Below, one piece after another: positions 27,216 through 36,041 of a stretch of DNA of 64,000 nt (its first letter is position 1; each line of letters begins with the position of its first letter). The translations under genes and the position numbers were made by a program. Origin of the DNA: Opitutaceae bacterium (GTDB lineage: Bacteria > Verrucomicrobiota > Verrucomicrobiia > Opitutales > Opitutaceae). The stretch spans positions 930,001 through 994,000 of the forward strand of contig JAWLBB010000001.1 in the NCBI GenBank assembly GCA_041395105.1. The letters are read 5' to 3'. Under the pieces are notes generated by a model. The model worked only from the letters and a program-made list of their open reading frames with translations, was not told the DNA's origin and did no database searches.

Positions 27216-27376
27216 AGGCTTAATCCGGACTAAATCGGAGCGGGACCTCGGTTATGAAGCGCGCTCCTGCGGTTTCTCGGACCGATCCCGATCGATCGCT
27301 GGAAAACCCGCAAAGGATCATCTACCGGCAGAGTGAACCGTCGGGCAAGCAAACTTTCCGGGAGGGCCGGGTCCGA

Positions 27377-29233
27377 TCAAGTCCCGGACGCGGGGGCCAA
27401 CCCCTGGCTTCTCCAGAGTCGAGGAGGCAATCCGCCAATAATCATGATCGCAACCTGTGAGGCGACAAAGACCACGAGCCAGATGAAGGCCTTGTCCATG
27501 AAACCGTAGGAATGCAGGCCGATCCCGAGCATATTCGTGCCGAACCAGGACCAGCTGGTCACGATATTTCCGAACACGGCGAGGACCATGAGGCCGCGCT
27601 GCCGGATATAGCCTCCCCAGCGGGCATGGAGGATGATGGCATTCCAGAGGACGATGAGCATGGCTCCGTTTTCCTTGGGATCCCAGCCCCAGAATCGACC
27701 CCATGACTGGTCCGCCCAGATGCCGCCGAGAACCGTCCCCACAAAACTGAAGAGGGTGGCAAAGCAGACAATCCCGTAAACCATCCGGTTGAGGGAGCGG
27801 GCCGTATCCTTATCGAGTGTCGAAGTCAGGGCGCCCCGCAAGATATAGACGATGGCGAGAAATCCGGCGAGGAAAGTGGCGGAGTAACCGATGGTGATGA
27901 CGACCACATGGGTCGCCAGCCAGAAATTGCTGTCGAGGACGGCCCGCATCATCTCCATGGTGTCGCCATCGCCGGAAAGGTGATGGGCCACCAGGAGGGA
28001 GCAGAACCCGAGGGTGGCGGCCGTCACGCTGCCGATGCCGTTGCGGAAAAGGCGCTCCAGAATGAGCCCGAGCAGGGCGGCACCCCAGCCGACAAAGATG
28101 GCCGAGGAGTAAAGGTTGGTCACCGGCGGGCGGCCCTCCAGATACATCCGGACAACCAGACCCAGGGTATGCAGGACGATGGCAAGCGTGCCCAAGTAGA
28201 GCGCGGTGCGTCCAAGGAGAGCCGGGGCGACGAGCCACGAGGTGCAGGCGATGAGCAGAACGAGCACGTAGAGGACCATGCTCTTGTAGAAAGGCGCCAG
28301 GTGATTGTAGAAGGACTCCAGGGAGGCCTTCTTGACCTGCCCGGGCTGGGCGTTTTCGAGCTGTCCCATCAGGTCTCCCAGCACTTGATTGAAGCCGCCT
28401 GCATCATTTGTCCGGAAGGCGTCGGAGAGCTGGGCGTAGGCGTTCAGGACGGGCGCTATCTCACCGGAGCCGATCGTCTGAAGGACGAGATCTCCGGATT
28501 TGGTCCAGGCGGTGGGGTCCTCGGCTCCGATGGGGGGAGGGGCGATGAAGAAGTAGCCGTCACCGGCAAGCTGCCGGTAGCGGTTGCCGAAGGTGATCAT
28601 CCGGTTGAAGGCGTTTTCGTCGAAGTCCAGTTGCTTCTCGCGCAGGTTGATGGCTTCGAGACCCGGTCCGACCGCCTCCTGGAACGCCTGGAGCTCCCTG
28701 CCGAAACCGGGGGTGTCCTCCGGCTGGATTGTGTTCTTAAGCCTCTGGAAGAGAACCAGCTGACGATGGAGTTGCAGGATGTGTTTCTGGAAACGGGATC
28801 GCTGCTTGCCTTCGACTTCACCGGCCATCCCGGCCTGACGGTCAATCTCGGCAAAGTGCGGAAAGAGATCCTGGAAGGAGAAATACTTCCCCTGGTCCTG
28901 CTGCCAGTTGAAAAGGCTCAGGACTTCCGGGTCGTGGATCACGAAAACCGGGCGCCGGTCCGCCGACGGACCGTCGAAGAGCACCTCGGTGAGCCAGGCG
29001 ATGGCCGGAATCTTTTTCCCTTCGGGGGTGCGGGCGGTCTGCTTGTCGCGCAGGATCATCAGGGAACTCCGGGCTACTGTATCCAAGGGTTTGATACGAC
29101 CATTGAGGAGAACCGGGATGTCTCCGAAGGTTTCGTAGTCAAGTGACCCGGACGGGACGGGGCTGCGGAGGGCGGCGGAAATGACCCAGGCCGTGGCGAG
29201 CAGGAGGGCGATCCAGGGAAGGTGCTTCTTCAT
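27377..29233 (-). CDS. ccsA: Cytochrome c biogenesis protein CcsA/ResC family
   Basis: Membrane component of System II haem delivery, 618 residues. One N-terminal helix (WIALLLATAWVISAAL) is followed by a ~280-residue extracytoplasmic region, then about eight helices starting near residue 315. The WWD haem-handling motif is readable as WGRFWGWDPKENGA, followed by IILHARWGG. The long N-terminal insert makes it larger than typical CcsA (about 320-400). It begins in an ATGA overlap with resB, and the two presumably form the haem exporter/ligase that attaches haem to CxxCH proteins such as the nine-haem cytochrome at 4-5.8 kb. Confidence 0.93.
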   Translation of the reverse strand: MKKHLPWIALLLATAWVISAALRSPVPSGSLDYETFGDIPVLLNGRIKPLDTVARSSLMILRDKQTARTPEGKKIPAIAWLTEVLFDGPSADRRPVFVIHDPEVLSLFNWQQDQGKYFSFQDLFPHFAEIDRQAGMAGEVEGKQRSRFQKHILQLHRQLVLFQRLKNTIQPEDTPGFGRELQAFQEAVGPGLEAINLREKQLDFDENAFNRMITFGNRYRQLAGDGYFFIAPPPIGAEDPTAWTKSGDLVLQTIGSGEIAPVLNAYAQLSDAFRTNDAGGFNQVLGDLMGQLENAQPGQVKKASLESFYNHLAPFYKSMVLYVLVLLIACTSWLVAPALLGRTALYLGTLAIVLHTLGLVVRMYLEGRPPVTNLYSSAIFVGWGAALLGLILERLFRNGIGSVTAATLGFCSLLVAHHLSGDGDTMEMMRAVLDSNFWLATHVVVITIGYSATFLAGFLAIVYILRGALTSTLDKDTARSLNRMVYGIVCFATLFSFVGTVLGGIWADQSWGRFWGWDPKENGAMLIVLWNAIILHARWGGYIRQRGLMVLAVFGNIVTSWSWFGTNMLGIGLHSYGFMDKAFIWLVVFVASQVAIMIIGGLPPRLWRSQGLAPASGT

Positions 29234-30390
29234 GACCGGGCTCCTCGTCTGCGGATGAATTGAATCAGGTGCATGCCGAATTGGAAAAGAAGACCAAGGC
29301 TGACCATGACGCAGGAGATGTAGGGAAGGAGGCGTCCCGGATTGCGAACGACCTGCAGGATGCTGGTGCGGTCGTCGTTCATGAACCCTGCCTGGTAAAA
29401 GGTGAGTCCGGCGTAGCGCAGCGGATGGTTCATGTAGATCAGGACATCACGATCCTCGCCTGCCTCCGGATCGAGAAGCCGGACATGGCTTGAGAAATTC
29501 TTCGGAATATCGGTGCCGGGGTAGCGATCATGGGTGAAATCAAGCAGGGAAAGGGTGAACGGTTTGTAATAGCGCCGCGGGCGCATTTCGATCGCGAAGG
29601 TCTTGCCTTCGAAGGTGAAAAGCTGGGCCTGGTCGAATCCGGTGGTCGCCATCCAGGTGCCGATCGATCCGCCCGGACCGCGAATGTCTACGATGGCGGT
29701 GGTCAGATCGCGTTCGTCGGTCTTGCCGGTCCGGGGGGCGTTGACTGCGTTGAGATCGGCTCCCAGTCCGATGGTGGCGGACGGGCCGGCCATCGGGGTG
29801 TTCGGCCCCCGCCGGAAGATCCGGGCGTTGGGGTAGTAGGCCTGGATTTCCACCAGGAAAGGCAGGGCGGGGTGTTGGATGATGCCGCCGTCCTCGAGTC
29901 GGCCCTCGGGAATGCTGACCACCCGGTCGACCTCGGGGTTGGAGGTGTCGATCACGACCAGTTCGGCTTCACGAAAGCCTTCCGAGTATCCCTTGGTTTC
30001 CCCTTCATCCAGGCGCATCTGGGAATCGACCTGAAATAGGCCGCTGACGAGTTCCCCGATGAGCAGGACGACGATACCGAGGTGGATCAGGCTGATGCCG
30101 GCTTTGCGCCAGGTCGGCTTGAACCGGGCGAAGTGCGCGGTGAACAGATTGATGAGGAGCACGCCGCCGATCAGATAGCCACCGGGCATGATCGGAATCT
30201 GGAAACTGCTTCCGGGAGGCGACCAATAGACGATCAGGCTCTGGAAATACTTCGCCTGGGCTGCGTAGATGCCGATGTGGACCTGATCTATCGTCCCGAT
30301 GAAGATGAGCACCATGCCGACGCCCAGGCAGGCGATTGTCAGCTGCAGGGAACTGAAGAAGGCGAATAGTTGTCTGCCGATTTCTTTCAC
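29230..30390 (-). CDS. resB: ResB/Ccs1-like cytochrome c biogenesis protein
   Basis: Membrane protein of 386 residues, the usual partner of CcsA. Helices lie near residues 10-33, 66-85 and 97-117 and one near the C-terminus (LPYISCVMVSLGLLFQFGMHL). The extracytoplasmic region between carries ResB-like text: GISLIHLGIVVLLIGELVSG before it, then RPRRYYKPFTLSLLDF, and HPLRYAGLTFYQAGF before the last helix. It overlaps both neighbours by 4 bp (ATGA), which indicates coordinated translation of the whole three-gene unit. It is rather short for the family but all core parts are present. Confidence 0.9.
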   Translation of the reverse strand: MKEIGRQLFAFFSSLQLTIACLGVGMVLIFIGTIDQVHIGIYAAQAKYFQSLIVYWSPPGSSFQIPIMPGGYLIGGVLLINLFTAHFARFKPTWRKAGISLIHLGIVVLLIGELVSGLFQVDSQMRLDEGETKGYSEGFREAELVVIDTSNPEVDRVVSIPEGRLEDGGIIQHPALPFLVEIQAYYPNARIFRRGPNTPMAGPSATIGLGADLNAVNAPRTGKTDERDLTTAIVDIRGPGGSIGTWMATTGFDQAQLFTFEGKTFAIEMRPRRYYKPFTLSLLDFTHDRYPGTDIPKNFSSHVRLLDPEAGEDRDVLIYMNHPLRYAGLTFYQAGFMNDDRTSILQVVRNPGRLLPYISCVMVSLGLLFQFGMHLIQFIRRRGARS

Positions 30391-31505
30391 TTTTCCTCCT
30401 CCAGCTGGAAGCTTTTCAGGAATTCGATGAACGAGGCCTTTTCACCGGCCACCAGCTGATCCTCTCCCGTCATCTTGAAGAACCAGGAAGTGTCTCCCTG
30501 TTTGAAGATCGCGGCGAGAATCCGGGCCTTGTGACCACCCTCGAGAATCCCGGAGTCACTGACCATGTCGTAGAGGTCGAAATGGTAGGAACCCGAATCG
30601 ATGTGTTGGGCCGCCTGTCTGAGTTGCGCTTCGCTGATGGCGGGCAGGCTGATCTGCCCGCGCCAGCGGTTGACATTGGCAAGGTCGCCTCCCGCCATTC
30701 CAGGGAGGGCGATGACGGAGAAGTCGGCATCGGGGACGGAATCGCCGGAGATCAGAAAGCTGGCCACCCGGAGTGGTGCCGGAGGTTGGCGCACCCAATT
30801 GGGCGGAGCCTGGAAGCGGAAGGGATCCGGGGCGGGCGGAGCCGGGATGGCATCGGCCTGAGTGGCCATCGCGCCCCCGATGCCGGCCGAGGGCATGGAA
30901 GGGATCATTGACGACGGGTTGGCGGGTTTCACCGATTGGAGGAGGGTGTCGAAGGACGGGATCTCCCGCTCAACCGCGGCACTCGGTCCGCTCATCTTGA
31001 AGAACCAGGCCGAGCCGCCCATGGTGACAACCGCACCGACGATGCGGTTCGAGGCCGTGGGATCCCCGTCGGCCGGAAGGGGCTCGACGATATCGATGCG
31101 TATGCCCGGAATGCCGGCGATCTCGACCGGTGTGGTCTCATCCGACAGTTCCATCTCGCCGATCGGGTCGAGATCGACCTGACCCCGCCAGCGGTTGATA
31201 TTGGCCAGGAGTCCACCAGCCGCATCGGGGAAGGTGCTGATCGAGATGTCGACCTCGCCGGAAGCGTTGTCTCCGGCCGCGTAGCTGCCCTTGCGAAAGG
31301 CCGAGGCGGGCTTCTCCAGCCAGCTTTCGGGCTTTTCCCAAGTCAGTTCCGAGGGTCCGGACATCGCCGGCGCCATCGGTGCGGTCGTTCGTGCCGGGGC
31401 GTGGTTTTCCTTCGGTACTTCGTAGAAAACAACCTGTTTGTCCTGACATCCGGAAAGGAAGGGGACGAGAATGAGCAGCCAGCGATTGGGAAAGGATATT
31501 TTCAC
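30387..31505 (-). CDS. Lipoprotein with two tandem copies of a domain, coupled to resB-ccsA
   Basis: Predicted lipoprotein of 372 residues; signal with lipobox FLSGC (Cys20). The mature protein is an internal duplication: residues ~55-190 and ~225-368 each begin with a W.KP/PP.W segment, share an ANINRWRGQ (second copy ANVNRWRGQ) motif and a WFFKMSG (second copy WFFKMTG) motif, and end in a FDTLLQSVK or FIEFLKSFQ helix. A Pro/Ala-rich linker joins them. It is the first gene of the operon with resB and ccsA and overlaps resB by ATGA, so a part in cytochrome c maturation or in handling apocytochromes is likely but unproven. I do not recognise a characterised family. Confidence 0.75.
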   Translation of the reverse strand: MKISFPNRWLLILVPFLSGCQDKQVVFYEVPKENHAPARTTAPMAPAMSGPSELTWEKPESWLEKPASAFRKGSYAAGDNASGEVDISISTFPDAAGGLLANINRWRGQVDLDPIGEMELSDETTPVEIAGIPGIRIDIVEPLPADGDPTASNRIVGAVVTMGGSAWFFKMSGPSAAVEREIPSFDTLLQSVKPANPSSMIPSMPSAGIGGAMATQADAIPAPPAPDPFRFQAPPNWVRQPPAPLRVASFLISGDSVPDADFSVIALPGMAGGDLANVNRWRGQISLPAISEAQLRQAAQHIDSGSYHFDLYDMVSDSGILEGGHKARILAAIFKQGDTSWFFKMTGEDQLVAGEKASFIEFLKSFQLEEEK

Positions 31506-31591
31506 GACAGTGGGTGGGCAACGGTTTATGGGGTTTCCTCAAAAGGCAAGTCATGTCGGATCGGTATCGACGGAGTCTTCCGATCCGGAGT

Positions 31592-32425
31592 TCACCCTGC
31601 AGGTGCACGGAGACTCCAGGCTTCTCTCCGGAAGGCTCGCGGAGATTTTCCGGTTTCGCGCCGCACCATCCGGGAGAAATGAAATGGGTTGGCGAAACCC
31701 GTCCGATCCGCGATCTCGGAAATGCTCAGCCCAGTCCGGGTCAGCAGTTCGATGCCCTGTCGGGTTCGCACGTTCCAGAGGTAGCGGGTCGGAGTGAGGC
31801 CGGTATGCCTCTTGAAGAGGCGGATCAGGTGGTTGCCGGTCGTGCCGGCGGCTTGACCGAGATCGGCCAGCTTGAGCGATTCCGGGAATCGGCGGTCTAT
31901 CAGCTCGCGCGCCCTGCGGACCGGATCCGGCTCCACTTCCTCCGGGGCGGATCCCTCCCAGTCGATGCAGTGGGCCAGCAGGGCCAGGCCGAGATGGTCA
32001 ATCATGCTGCCCGAAGCGGCCGGGGTCGCCCGGACGGGAGCCTTCAGGCCGCAATCGATCAATCGCTGGATCGAGGTCGAGATGCGGCGCGATATCCCGC
32101 TCGGGGCGAGAGCCTCCCTCAGATCCGGATCGACCCGTTCCGGGTGGACCGCGCACCAGGTGTGCCGGGTGGGTTGCACCGGATCAAAGGTGATCTTTTC
32201 GCGCCGATGCGGCCGGAGCAGGAGACCGTGGCCCTCCGGAACGGGAATCACCTTGTCATCCACTTCGACGAGAGCGGATCCGGTCACGATGACCACAAGC
32301 TGGTAGTCGGATTGAACACGCGGACCACAGATTCCTCCGGGTCCATACGTGACATCGCCGAAGCAAACGTGCGGGGATCGCCGCATCTGATCAATTCTGG
32401 ATAGGTTTTGGATGATTTCAGGCAT
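31592..32425 (-). CDS. AraC-family transcriptional regulator
   Basis: Protein of 277 residues with an N-terminal cupin-like sensing domain (ALVEVDDKVIPVPEGHGLLL) and a C-terminal AraC double helix-turn-helix (KLADLGQAAGTTGNHLIRLFKRHTG split over both recognition helices, then ISEIADRTGFANPFHFSRMVRRETG). It is divergent from a PhyH-type dioxygenase gene with only 38 bp between the starts used here; an internal ATG at 32386 would leave a more normal promoter gap and may be the real start. It probably controls the dioxygenase gene and itself in response to a small ligand, as is usual for such divergent pairs. Confidence 0.9.
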   Translation of the reverse strand: MPEIIQNLSRIDQMRRSPHVCFGDVTYGPGGICGPRVQSDYQLVVIVTGSALVEVDDKVIPVPEGHGLLLRPHRREKITFDPVQPTRHTWCAVHPERVDPDLREALAPSGISRRISTSIQRLIDCGLKAPVRATPAASGSMIDHLGLALLAHCIDWEGSAPEEVEPDPVRRARELIDRRFPESLKLADLGQAAGTTGNHLIRLFKRHTGLTPTRYLWNVRTRQGIELLTRTGLSISEIADRTGFANPFHFSRMVRRETGKSPRAFRREAWSLRAPAG

Positions 32426-32463
32426 TCCATCTGGGGCTGATATGGTGTATTAGATAGGTTATC

Positions 32464-33441
32464 ATGAATCTCGCAACTCCCGCGAACCCGCTTCCCGTCC
32501 ATGAACGCTTCCAGAAGCCGTTTTCCAGCTGGCCCGCCGGCGTATCTCCCGTCGGCTGGGTCGGAATGCCCTTCACCGACGGCGACGTGGCGTTTTACCG
32601 GGAGAACGGCTTTCTCGTGATCGAGGATTTCTTCCGGCCCGACGAGATCGATGCGTTCAACGCCGAAGCGGTCAGGATCTGTCGCGGAGACGCCGGTCCG
32701 GTCAAGGGCCTGATGCAACACGGGGCTGATGAAACCGACGAGGAGATCCTGCGGAGGTACCTCTGCATCCACTTCCCGCACAAGTTGTCGGAAAAGATGA
32801 AGTCGACCATCACGGATCAGCGGACGGCCGATGCCTTGACCCGGTTGATCGGCCCCAATGTCAAGTGCATGCAATCGATGCTCTTCATCAAGGCCTCGGG
32901 CAAACCGGGACAGGCCTGGCACCAGGACGAGTATTATATCCCGACCCGCGACCGGTCGCTGACGGGAGGGTGGATCGCCTTTGACGATGCCACCGTGGAG
33001 AACGGCTGTCTCTGGGTCATCCCGGGTTCGCATCGGCCGGGGATCCTCTGGCCCCAACACCAGCAGAATGACCGGCGTTTTGACTGTGCGGGGGAGTCCG
33101 GCGGCTTTCCCTATACCGACGATGATGCGGTCCCCGTGGAGATGAAGAAGGGCAGTATTGTTTTCTTCAACGGCTACCTGTTGCACCGGTCCCTGCCCAA
33201 TCGGGCTGCGGGTGGCTACCGCCGGTCGCTGGTCAATCACTTCATGAGCGCGGAATCACTTCTGCCCTGGCACAGCGACGAAGCCGGCTGGCAGGGCCAG
33301 TGCGACAGCCGCGACATCATCATGGTCGCGGGTTTCGATCCCTATGCCTACAAGGGGGTGGAGGACCGCCATGGCGCCCATGTGCGCCCCAGCGGTGAGG
33401 GTGGTTGTGGTGACTCCAAGAACAATCAGAAGAAGGCGTAG
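32464..33441 (+). CDS. Phytanoyl-CoA dioxygenase (PhyH) family Fe(II)/2-oxoglutarate oxygenase
   Basis: Protein of 325 residues. The metal-binding facial triad is visible as HxD at His153/Asp155 (WHQDEYY) and the distal His241 (LLHRSLPN), with an Arg near residue 254-255 (GYRRSLVNHF) for 2-oxoglutarate. NGCLWVIPGSH between them is a strong family mark. Members hydroxylate small molecules, lipids or natural products; the substrate here is unknown. The divergent AraC gene is the likely regulator. The next plus-strand gene is about 350 bp away and looks independent. Confidence 0.9.
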   Translation: MNLATPANPLPVHERFQKPFSSWPAGVSPVGWVGMPFTDGDVAFYRENGFLVIEDFFRPDEIDAFNAEAVRICRGDAGPVKGLMQHGADETDEEILRRYLCIHFPHKLSEKMKSTITDQRTADALTRLIGPNVKCMQSMLFIKASGKPGQAWHQDEYYIPTRDRSLTGGWIAFDDATVENGCLWVIPGSHRPGILWPQHQQNDRRFDCAGESGGFPYTDDDAVPVEMKKGSIVFFNGYLLHRSLPNRAAGGYRRSLVNHFMSAESLLPWHSDEAGWQGQCDSRDIIMVAGFDPYAYKGVEDRHGAHVRPSGEGGCGDSKNNQKKA

Positions 33442-33794
33442 GTCGCTGGGAGGGGGAGGATCAACTGCCGGGAACGGAAGTATCAAAGGTTCGGGCCATA
33501 AAGCAGAGCAATTCCCGGGGAGATTTGAACTACCAAGGCGACCAAGGCTTCAGGATTACACTCGAAGGCAAAACGTTACCCATCGGGAACATTGATTCTT
33601 CGGTTTCTGCCAGACATTTCCCGCGAAGCTCAAGACCAATCCAAAGAAGGCAATTCGCTGCCTTGGCCGCCCTGTTCGCCTTTGTCGTTGATTTGATCCA
33701 ACTCCCAAACCGTCCGTGGCAGTTTCTTCGCTGATCGCTCCAAGAGTGCTCGTCTGATCGGGCTGAATCTGGTGGAGTGGGCTTCCTTCGAGCC
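33442..33794. other. Intergenic region with diverged short repeat
   Basis: About 350 bp without a convincing gene. Around 33519-33560 the text GATTTGAACTACCAAGGCGA and a following ACCAAGG resemble, in diverged form, the GAACTCGAAGGTAACCAAGG element at 37144-37163. The second half is less GC-rich than the surroundings. An SD-like GGTGGAG lies about 20 nt before the psd ATG, closer to an in-frame GTG at 33777. Confidence 0.45.
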
Positions 33795-34703
33795 ATGGCC
33801 CACGACGAGAAATCCCAACCGATCCGCTTTTTCGACCGCCGCACCGGGACGGTCGAGACCGAGGCGGTCTATGGCGATCGCTGGCTGCGCTGGACCTACG
33901 AAACGCTTCCCGGGCGGCTGACACTCTGGGCGGCGGTTCGACGGGCCTGGTTTTCGCGTTGGTACGGCCGGCGGATGTCGCGGCCGGCCAGTCGGGGCAA
34001 GGTGGCTTCGTTTATTTCCGAATACGGTCTTGATGTCTCGGAATTTGCGGATGCCCCGGACAGTTTCCGGACGTTCAATGAATTCTTTTTCCGCCGCTTG
34101 AAGCCGGAGGTGCGGCCGATCGATCCGGATCCGTCGGCGGTGGTCTTCCCGGCTGACGGGCGTCACCTGGTCTTTCCGGATCTCGACGCGGCGAGCGGAT
34201 TCTACGCCAAGGACCAGAGCCTGGACCTGGAGCGGTTGGTCCCCGAGGCGACCGTGGCGGAAGCCTTCCGCGGCGGGTCCATTTCGATTTCGCGGCTCTG
34301 TCCGGTCGATTATCATCGGTTCCATTTCCCCGTATCCGGCCGGATCCGACAAACCGGAATGGTCGACGGGTCGCTCTACTCGGTGAATCCGGTCGCGTTG
34401 CGTCGATCGCTTGACTACCTGGTGCGCAACAAGCGGGAGTGGACCCTGATCGAATCCCCGCACCACGGGAAGGTGCTCATGATCGAGATCGGGGCGACCT
34501 GCGTGGGGAGTATCGTTCAGACCTTCGACCCGTCGGTCCCGGTGCCCAAGGGGGGAGAAAAGGGATATTTCGCGTTCGGCGGGTCCTGTGTGGTCACCCT
34601 CTTTGAACGGGGCCGGATCCGGTTCGACCGGGACCTGGTGGAACAGAGTGCGGACAGGGTCGAGGTCTACGCGAAGATGGGTGAGCGGATGGCGGGAATC
34701 TGA
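33795..34703 (+). CDS. psd: Phosphatidylserine decarboxylase
   Basis: Pyruvoyl-dependent enzyme that turns phosphatidylserine into phosphatidylethanolamine at the inner membrane; 302 residues. Family marks: RTFNEFFFRRLKPEVRP, FPADGR, CPVDYHRFHFP (containing the catalytic Asp-His region) and MIEIGATCVGSI. The self-cleavage site is FGGSC, with the serine that becomes pyruvoyl preserved but Cys where Thr or Ser is usual. ATG 33795 is used; GTG 33777 would add six residues. Transcription runs into the 239-bp repeat array, which starts about 150 bp after its stop. Confidence 0.92.
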   Translation: MAHDEKSQPIRFFDRRTGTVETEAVYGDRWLRWTYETLPGRLTLWAAVRRAWFSRWYGRRMSRPASRGKVASFISEYGLDVSEFADAPDSFRTFNEFFFRRLKPEVRPIDPDPSAVVFPADGRHLVFPDLDAASGFYAKDQSLDLERLVPEATVAEAFRGGSISISRLCPVDYHRFHFPVSGRIRQTGMVDGSLYSVNPVALRRSLDYLVRNKREWTLIESPHHGKVLMIEIGATCVGSIVQTFDPSVPVPKGGEKGYFAFGGSCVVTLFERGRIRFDRDLVEQSADRVEVYAKMGERMAGI

Positions 34704-34742
34704 GGGTGGAAGGCTGCGGACGGAGGGCGGGGCGGCAAAACA

Positions 34743-34762
34743 AAACGTAGGATGCTACGTTT
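34743..34762. repeat. Small hairpin AAACGTAG-GATG-CTACGTTT
   Basis: Perfect 8-bp inverted repeat with a 4-nt loop, 40 bp after psd. Its right arm is the beginning of the 55-bp direct repeat that brackets the array. No T-run follows directly, so terminator function is uncertain. Confidence 0.6.
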
Positions 34763-34806
34763 CGTTTTGGAACCCAAAACCCTACGGTCCATGCTACGGT
34801 TTGTTT
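34752..34806. repeat. 55-bp direct repeat, left flank of the array
   Basis: Begins ATGCTACGTTTCGTTTTGG and ends CTACGGTTTGTTT. It is matched at 54 of 55 positions by 35987-36041 in the same orientation. Between 34807 and 34850 a related segment (GTAAACCCTACGGTCTATGC) leads into the first array unit. Confidence 0.9.
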
Positions 34807-34850
34807 CCGGCTGGTAAACCCTACGGTCTATGCTAGAATGGCGCCTAGTT

Positions 34851-35983
34851 AGCGAAAGAGTCGGATCAGCCAACGAGGTGTTGACTGCTCTTCGACGGCG
34901 GGTCCGGAGGCCCTCGCCCTACCAACCGAAATCAGAGCATCCGTGGTAGGGCTGGACGTCCCCGGCCAGCCGCAAAGGTTGTCCGAGACAGAACAGCGAC
35001 AAGCATCCTTAACTAAGCGCCATTCCAGCAGACTACATATTCTTCTGGGTTTGAAAACCATACGTAGGAGCCTGGAATGGCGTTTAGTTAGCGAAAGAGT
35101 CGGATCAGCCAACGAGGTGTTGACTGCTCTTCGACGGCGGGTCCGGAGGCCCTCGCCCGACCAACCGAAATCAGAGCATCCGTGGTAGGGCTGGACGTCC
35201 CCGGCCAGCCGCAACGGTTGTCCGAGACAGAACAGCGACAAGCATCCTTAGCTAAGCGCCATTCCAGCAGACTACATATTCTTCTGGGTTTGAAAACCAT
35301 ACGTAGGAGCCTGGAATGGCGTTTAGTTAGCGAAAGAGTCGGATCAGCCAACGAGGTGTTGACTGCTCTTCGACGGCGGGTCCGGAGGCCCTCGCCCGAC
35401 CAACCGAAATCAGAGCATCCGTGGTAGGGCTGGACGTCCCCGGCCAGCCGCAACGGTTGTCCGAGACAGAACAGCGACAAGCATCCTTAACTAAGCGCCA
35501 TTCCAGCAGACTACATATTCTTTTGGGTTTGAAAACCATACGTAGGAGCCTGGAATGGCGTTTAGTTAGCGAAAGAGTCGGATCAGCCAACGAGGTGTTG
35601 ACTGCTCTTCGACGGCGGGTCCGGAGGCCCTCGCCCGACCAACCGAAATCAGAGCATCCGTGGTAGGGCTGGACGTCCCCGGCCAGCCGCAACGGTTGTC
35701 CGAGACAGAACAGCGACAAGCATCCTTAACTAAGCGCCATTCCAGCAGACTACATATTCTTTTGGGTTTGAAAACCATACGTAGGAGCCTGGAATGGCGT
35801 TTAGTTAGCGAAAGAGTCGGATCAGCCAACGAGGTGTTGACTGCTCTTCGACGGCGGGTCCGGGAGGCCCTCGCCCGACCAACCGAAATCAGAGCATCCG
35901 TGGTAGGGCTGGACGTCCCCGGCCAGCCGCAAAGGTTGTCCGAGACAAAACAGCGACAAGCATCCTTGACTAAGCGCCGTTCG
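34851..35983. repeat. Tandem array, about 4.7 copies of a 239-bp unit
   Basis: Units begin at 34851, 35090, 35329, 35568 and 35807, an exact 239-bp period; the fifth has a 1-bp insertion and breaks off at about 35983. Copies differ at only a handful of positions (for example CGCCCTACC versus CGCCCGACC, CAAAGG versus CAACGG, TTCTGGG versus TTTTGGG). Each internal unit junction carries a 19-bp inverted repeat with one mismatch, for instance 35010-35028 with 35072-35090, enclosing 43 nt. A second hairpin, GGCTGG-N10-CCAGCC, lies in the core. Because 239 is not a multiple of three, no single reading frame runs through, and overlapping open frames of 81 and 130 codons look like by-products. The array fills the gap between the convergent psd and dehydrogenase genes. 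Confidence 0.97.
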
Positions 35984-35986
35984 TCT

Positions 35987-36041
35987 ATGCTACGTTTTGT
36001 TTTGGAACCCAAAACCCTACGGTCCATGCTACGGTTTGTTT
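35987..36041. repeat. 55-bp direct repeat, right flank of the array
   Basis: Matches 34752-34806 with one difference. It ends exactly one base before the TCA that is the minus-strand stop codon of the dehydrogenase gene, so the repeat abuts that gene's 3' end. Confidence 0.9.

Noticed and set aside
27908..29146. Plus-strand frame of about 412 codons opposite ccsA (and similar long antisense frames opposite other genes)
   Set aside because: These are by-products of high GC content; the opposite strand carries clear family motifs and membrane helices.
34851..35983. CRISPR array
   Set aside because: Repeats are 239 bp, with no short repeat/unique spacer alternation and no cas genes.
34833..36041. 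Integron cassette array with attC sites
   Set aside because: The inverted repeats resemble attC in length, but the GTTRRRY/RYYYAAC boxes do not match, all units have the same content instead of different cassettes, and no integron integrase is in the window.
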